Assembly (NCBI GenBank): GCA_018267365.1
Contig: JAFDYQ010000008.1
Location: 62,001 to 126,000, forward strand
Direction of reading: 5' to 3'
From: Bacteroidota bacterium
GTDB taxonomy: Bacteria; Bacteroidota; Bacteroidia; Chitinophagales; LD1
Length of the DNA: 64,000 nt
In this document: in pieces, positions 61,121 through 64,000 of the stretch
How the letters are laid out: the number at the start of each line of letters is the position of its first letter
Numbering within the stretch: the first letter of the stretch is position 1
The notes under the pieces: model-generated
The model's input: the letters and a program-made list of their open reading frames with translations, nothing else
What the model was told of the DNA's origin: nothing
Database searches by the model: none
Program-made: the position numbers and the translations under genes

Positions 61121-63043
61121 TCAATATAGCCGCTTCAGCACTACTTGTTGCTTTTGCAGATTCTCTACTTTGCGCAGAAACTTAGACAGCTCCAGGGCCT
61201 CGCTGACTGTAAAGTAGGTCTTGTCTATCACCAGGCTCTGCTTCAGAGAGAAATTGGTAGTGTTATTGTGAAATTCGCGCTCAAAGTGTACGTTACCATT
61301 CACTGCTGATAGCTGCACATTGTTGGGTAATAAATATATCTCATAACGCTCAGGATAGCTAAACTCGCTCACCAGGTCATACTGCTGCCGGTATCCAAAA
61401 TTGACCGGAGACTTGCGATCTGCTGTGATCGTGAAAAGCGTATCAGGCACGGCAAACGCCGTAGGAATGATACCATACAGGTTATCATTTTTGATAGGTG
61501 GCATCCGTATGTCAAACTCCTGTGCCAGAGGCAGGGTATCTACCCACTCATTGGCTACGATGAAGTGCTTCATGCGCAATGCCTTATTGCCCCGCTCAAA
61601 GTAGTTTCTTATCCCCTTCAGGCTGTCATGCTCATAGATGGTCACATGCTCAGCCTTGGCATAGCCGGTACTGTTTACATAGACATTGGTCAGGTAGGAG
61701 CTATCGCCGGTCAGGTGGCCTAGCAGGATCACGTTATTATAGTATTGCGTCCTTTTGTCTTGTATATATACCCACCTGTGGGGGTCCATAGAGATGAGGA
61801 GCCCCCATGTATTGAGCAGGGTACCGGGCAGCATAGGATAGTCATAGTATTTGGCAGTGGCATCGAGTACTACCGAGCTATCACCTATGAATACATGCGC
61901 CACCGTCCGGTCAAAGTCTGTCAAAGACGTAGCAAGGGTATCTACCCTGCCGTGCTCAGGGGTACTGACCAGTAGCGGGGCAGCATCGTAGCCATACTCT
62001 ATGAGCAGTCGCACCAGCGCCAGATTGATCTCCGTAGAGTTGCCCTTCTTGTCCAGCCATACTTTGGCCAGAGGACGCGCAGAGAGGCTATCCCGTCCAT
62101 CCCAGGTGATATGCCTCCGCACCAGGTCGTAGATACGGGCCAGTTTCTCCTGATCATCCGTCAGTGAGCGTATCCGCTTGTCAAAGTCTGATTTGATAGG
62201 TAGCTCCGCGCTCAGGCGCGGCAGATAGTCCGGGCGTACAGATAGGTCCTCTACTATTTTGTTTACCTGCTTATTAGCCAGGTCTTTTTTCACCTCCCCA
62301 GCCGTAGAGATCGATGCGATATATATGGATAAGTGCTCCAGATTTTCGGGCGAGTAAAGGCTAAATGACTCTCCCTGCCATGACGGTAGTTGATTGAATT
62401 GATATTCTGACTCGCGCACTTTGGTGGGCTGCATTTCACCGTTCAGGTGGGTCTGGCGGGCCGTCTCGCGGCTCTCATTGATATCAGGTGTATAGCCTCC
62501 CACCAGCGTGGCCTGCAGATGGACCGCCTCAGGAGTACTCATGCGAAACTCCGAGTGCTCGGTAGGATATTGCGATTGAAACCGCCATGCCGGCAGTTTC
62601 TCCTCATAGGGTATGTTTATACTATAAGATACTTTTAGCAGCATGCCGCGCCTGATACGGATGGGAGCCTGCTCCAGGTGCAGGGTAGCAGGACGTGTCA
62701 CCTCTCTCGTCACTGCGGCCTTGGTAGTCTGGTCTATATCTACGGTAGAGATGCTCAGTCGTGTGTAGCGAGCCAGCGAGGAGCACTGATAGAAAACCAG
62801 CTCCGAGAGGCCTTTGTCTACCTTGTGGTCATGAAAGAACTTGATAGTGAGCTGACGGTCCAGCCGGATCGAGTAGTCATTATTTACGGATATGTCCCCC
62901 TTATCGCTCAGTACCATTACCTCCGCAGTAGGTTCAAAAGAACAGACATTCATCAGCAGGCCGCGCCGGTCTGTGGCGTCGTCCTGACATATGGCGCCAA
63001 GACCCATGCCAAGGACCGCCAGCAAAAACAATAACTTTCTCAA
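61121..63043 (-). CDS. DUF3857/transglutaminase-like domain protein, secreted
   Basis: A 640-residue protein with a signal peptide (ends GAICQ, about residue 20). Residues about 40-230 form a DUF3857 domain (YSIRLDRQLTIKFF; YSINIPYEEKLPAWRF). About 280-400 are a transglutaminase-like region, with an LARIYDLVRRHITWDG core and later GRDSLSARPLAKVWLDKKGNSTEIN (in two pieces), where the usual catalytic Cys is replaced by a Ser or Thr in NSTE. So it may not be catalytic. The C-terminal part is beta-rich. The start is a TTG at 63043. Confidence 0.85.
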   Translation of the reverse strand: MRKLLFLLAVLGMGLGAICQDDATDRRGLLMNVCSFEPTAEVMVLSDKGDISVNNDYSIRLDRQLTIKFFHDHKVDKGLSELVFYQCSSLARYTRLSISTVDIDQTTKAAVTREVTRPATLHLEQAPIRIRRGMLLKVSYSINIPYEEKLPAWRFQSQYPTEHSEFRMSTPEAVHLQATLVGGYTPDINESRETARQTHLNGEMQPTKVRESEYQFNQLPSWQGESFSLYSPENLEHLSIYIASISTAGEVKKDLANKQVNKIVEDLSVRPDYLPRLSAELPIKSDFDKRIRSLTDDQEKLARIYDLVRRHITWDGRDSLSARPLAKVWLDKKGNSTEINLALVRLLIEYGYDAAPLLVSTPEHGRVDTLATSLTDFDRTVAHVFIGDSSVVLDATAKYYDYPMLPGTLLNTWGLLISMDPHRWVYIQDKRTQYYNNVILLGHLTGDSSYLTNVYVNSTGYAKAEHVTIYEHDSLKGIRNYFERGNKALRMKHFIVANEWVDTLPLAQEFDIRMPPIKNDNLYGIIPTAFAVPDTLFTITADRKSPVNFGYRQQYDLVSEFSYPERYEIYLLPNNVQLSAVNGNVHFEREFHNNTTNFSLKQSLVIDKTYFTVSEALELSKFLRKVENLQKQQVVLKRLY

Positions 63044-63143
63044 AATGATTTACCTATACGACCGCAAGAAATAAAATAGTACGAAAAAAGGCCGCAATAG
63101 ATGCGCCATTATTGTAAACAGTGGAGCTGTGGGTGTACCATTC

Positions 63144-63361
63144 CGGTTCAAAAACAATCCTGTGCCTTATTTGCACGTCGGTTAAAAAACAATTCAACAA
63201 GGCTCTTTTGATTTAGATTTATCTGTAGCCGCTCACCCGCGCTTCGGTTCAAAATCAATTTTACCTTAATCTCATAAGCCAATAAAGATCAAATACTTAA
63301 ATAGTCCTCATCGGTTCAAAATCATTTCCAGCAATTTCCCCTCTCAGTCGAAAAACAACTC
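63144..63361. repeat. Degenerate repeat with a roughly 33-bp period upstream of rdgB
   Basis: The gap 63044-63384 contains no gene. It holds a 17-base motif CGGTTCAAAAWCAATTC-like at 63144, 63179, 63245, 63312 and 63345 (last copy CAGTCGAAAAACAACTC), plus a weaker copy at about 63279. The distances are 35, 66, 67 and 33, i.e. one or two units of about 33. The spacer sequences are unrelated. No stable hairpin is seen. Confidence 0.7.
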
Positions 63362-63384
63362 CTTTAATCCCTATCTTCACCCAC

Positions 63385-63966
63385 ATGAATATAATTTTTG
63401 CCACCTCCAATGCCCACAAGGTAGAGGAGATCCGCGCCGTCCTGCCCCCTGGCTTTACCGTCCAAAGTCTCAAAGACATCGGCTTCACAGAGGAGCTGCC
63501 CGAGACACAAGCGACCATCGAAGGCAATTCGCTTCAAAAAGCTCAAACCCTGTCTGAAAAGCTGAACGGGGTAACCTGCTTCTCTGAGGATACGGGCCTG
63601 GAGATAGATGCGCTGGATGGTAGACCGGGCGTCTACTCAGCCCGCTATGCCGGACCATCGGCCACTTTTGCGGACAATGTAGCCAAAGTGCTGGCCGAGA
63701 TGGCGGGTCAGGCAGACCGTCGGGCCAGATTCAAGACGGTGATCACATACTATACACATGGCCGGTCCGTTCAGTTTACAGGACTATGTGAGGGGACTAT
63801 CCTTAGCACGCCTCGCGGCACCGAAGGCTTTGGTTATGACCCGATTTTCATACCGGAGGGATGCAACCTTTCCTTTGCCGAGATGCGTCTAGAAGATAAG
63901 AACCAGATCAGCCATCGCCGCAGAGCTGTAGACCAGTTTCTGGCGTATCTGAAAAGGTCCGGATAG
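63385..63966 (+). CDS. rdgB: dITP/XTP pyrophosphatase (RdgB/HAM1)
   Basis: A 193-residue house-cleaning enzyme that removes non-canonical purine nucleotides from the pool. It begins with MNIIFATSNAHKVEEI (substrate-binding Thr/Ser-Asn-x-x-Lys), continues with CFSEDTGLEIDALDGRPGVYSARYAG (parts FSEDTGLEID and GRPGVYSARY), GTEGFGYDPIFIPEG, and ends with ISHRRRAVDQF. It is complete and ends 34 bases before the window edge. The preceding 340 bases are non-coding and periodic. Confidence 0.96.
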   Translation: MNIIFATSNAHKVEEIRAVLPPGFTVQSLKDIGFTEELPETQATIEGNSLQKAQTLSEKLNGVTCFSEDTGLEIDALDGRPGVYSARYAGPSATFADNVAKVLAEMAGQADRRARFKTVITYYTHGRSVQFTGLCEGTILSTPRGTEGFGYDPIFIPEGCNLSFAEMRLEDKNQISHRRRAVDQFLAYLKRSG

Positions 63967-64000
63967 TTTCGCATTTGTCCACGAAAAATATTATATTCGT

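Noticed and set aside
63144-63361. CRISPR array
   Set aside because: Motif is only about 17 bases, degenerate, with skipped units and spacers of differing length; no cas genes are present.

Overview
The window comes from a member of the Bacteroidota, most likely near Chitinophagaceae or Saprospiria (this placement is inferred, no search was run). The evidence is a PorV/PorQ plus PorU-type pair of the type IX secretion system, promoters of the TTTG-N19-TAnnTTTG type, an absence of Shine-Dalgarno sequences, many signal peptides ending in a Gln, a YfhO protein, LytTR signalling, and lipoproteins with a short LxxC box. Sixty-three protein loci (one partial at the left edge, one broken) and one tRNA-Glu fill most of the DNA. 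Both strands are used and intergenic gaps are short.

Layout. 1-6604: N-terminal part of a large secreted/outer-membrane protein, an SDR-type threonine dehydrogenase, YfhO and a glycosyltransferase. 6652-13718: a three-gene unit ending in the 1749-residue PorU2-like C25 peptidase. 13903-20750: tyrS, a small PemK/MazF-type toxin-antitoxin pair, pabB, pgk, tRNA-Glu, a small AT-hook-like protein, and a radical-SAM/partner pair of the putative DNA repair type. 20823-26686: a phosphodiesterase, a PKD lipoprotein, a nest of short periodic repeats, a cyclopropane-synthase-family methyltransferase that resembles eukaryotic sphingolipid C9-methyltransferases, an HxlR/NmrA divergent pair, and a TonB-like gene interrupted by an amber codon. 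26785-40107: RluD, phosphoglucose isomerase, a histone-H1-like/DksA fusion, a LytS/LytTR two-component pair, a neutral ceramidase, two LEA-type proteins, acyl-CoA dehydrogenase and a desaturase. 40167-50479: two GT-C membrane glycosyltransferases (one with the HPDE and HKE motifs of GT22), an acyltransferase, a hybrid sensor kinase, XerC/D, an aldo-keto reductase with a 2OG oxygenase, and a GT4 enzyme. 50651-54555: rpsU, a second acyl-CoA dehydrogenase and a tandem array of four paralogous, apparently undescribed secreted/membrane proteins. 54664-63966: an AT-rich coiled-coil membrane gene that looks foreign, then mltG, a futalosine hydrolase, a YrdC protein, a polyprenyl synthase, cytidine deaminase, a DUF3857/transglutaminase protein and rdgB.

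Working together. Several genes concern the envelope: type IX secretion, lipid modification (methyltransferase, ceramidase, desaturase, acyltransferase, two acyl-CoA dehydrogenases) and surface glycans (YfhO, two GT4, two GT-C). Co-occurrence of a sphingolipid-methyltransferase-like enzyme and a ceramidase fits the known sphingolipid content of this phylum, but the link is inference.

The most unusual items are the four-gene paralogue array (two invariant Cys flanking a Gly-rich two-helix hairpin) with a duplicated leader element before its first and last gene; a 7-nt-periodic hairpin repeat read in frame inside pabB and found again outside genes; a nest of three periodic repeat types after a lipoprotein gene; and a degenerate repeat with a roughly 33-bp period before rdgB.
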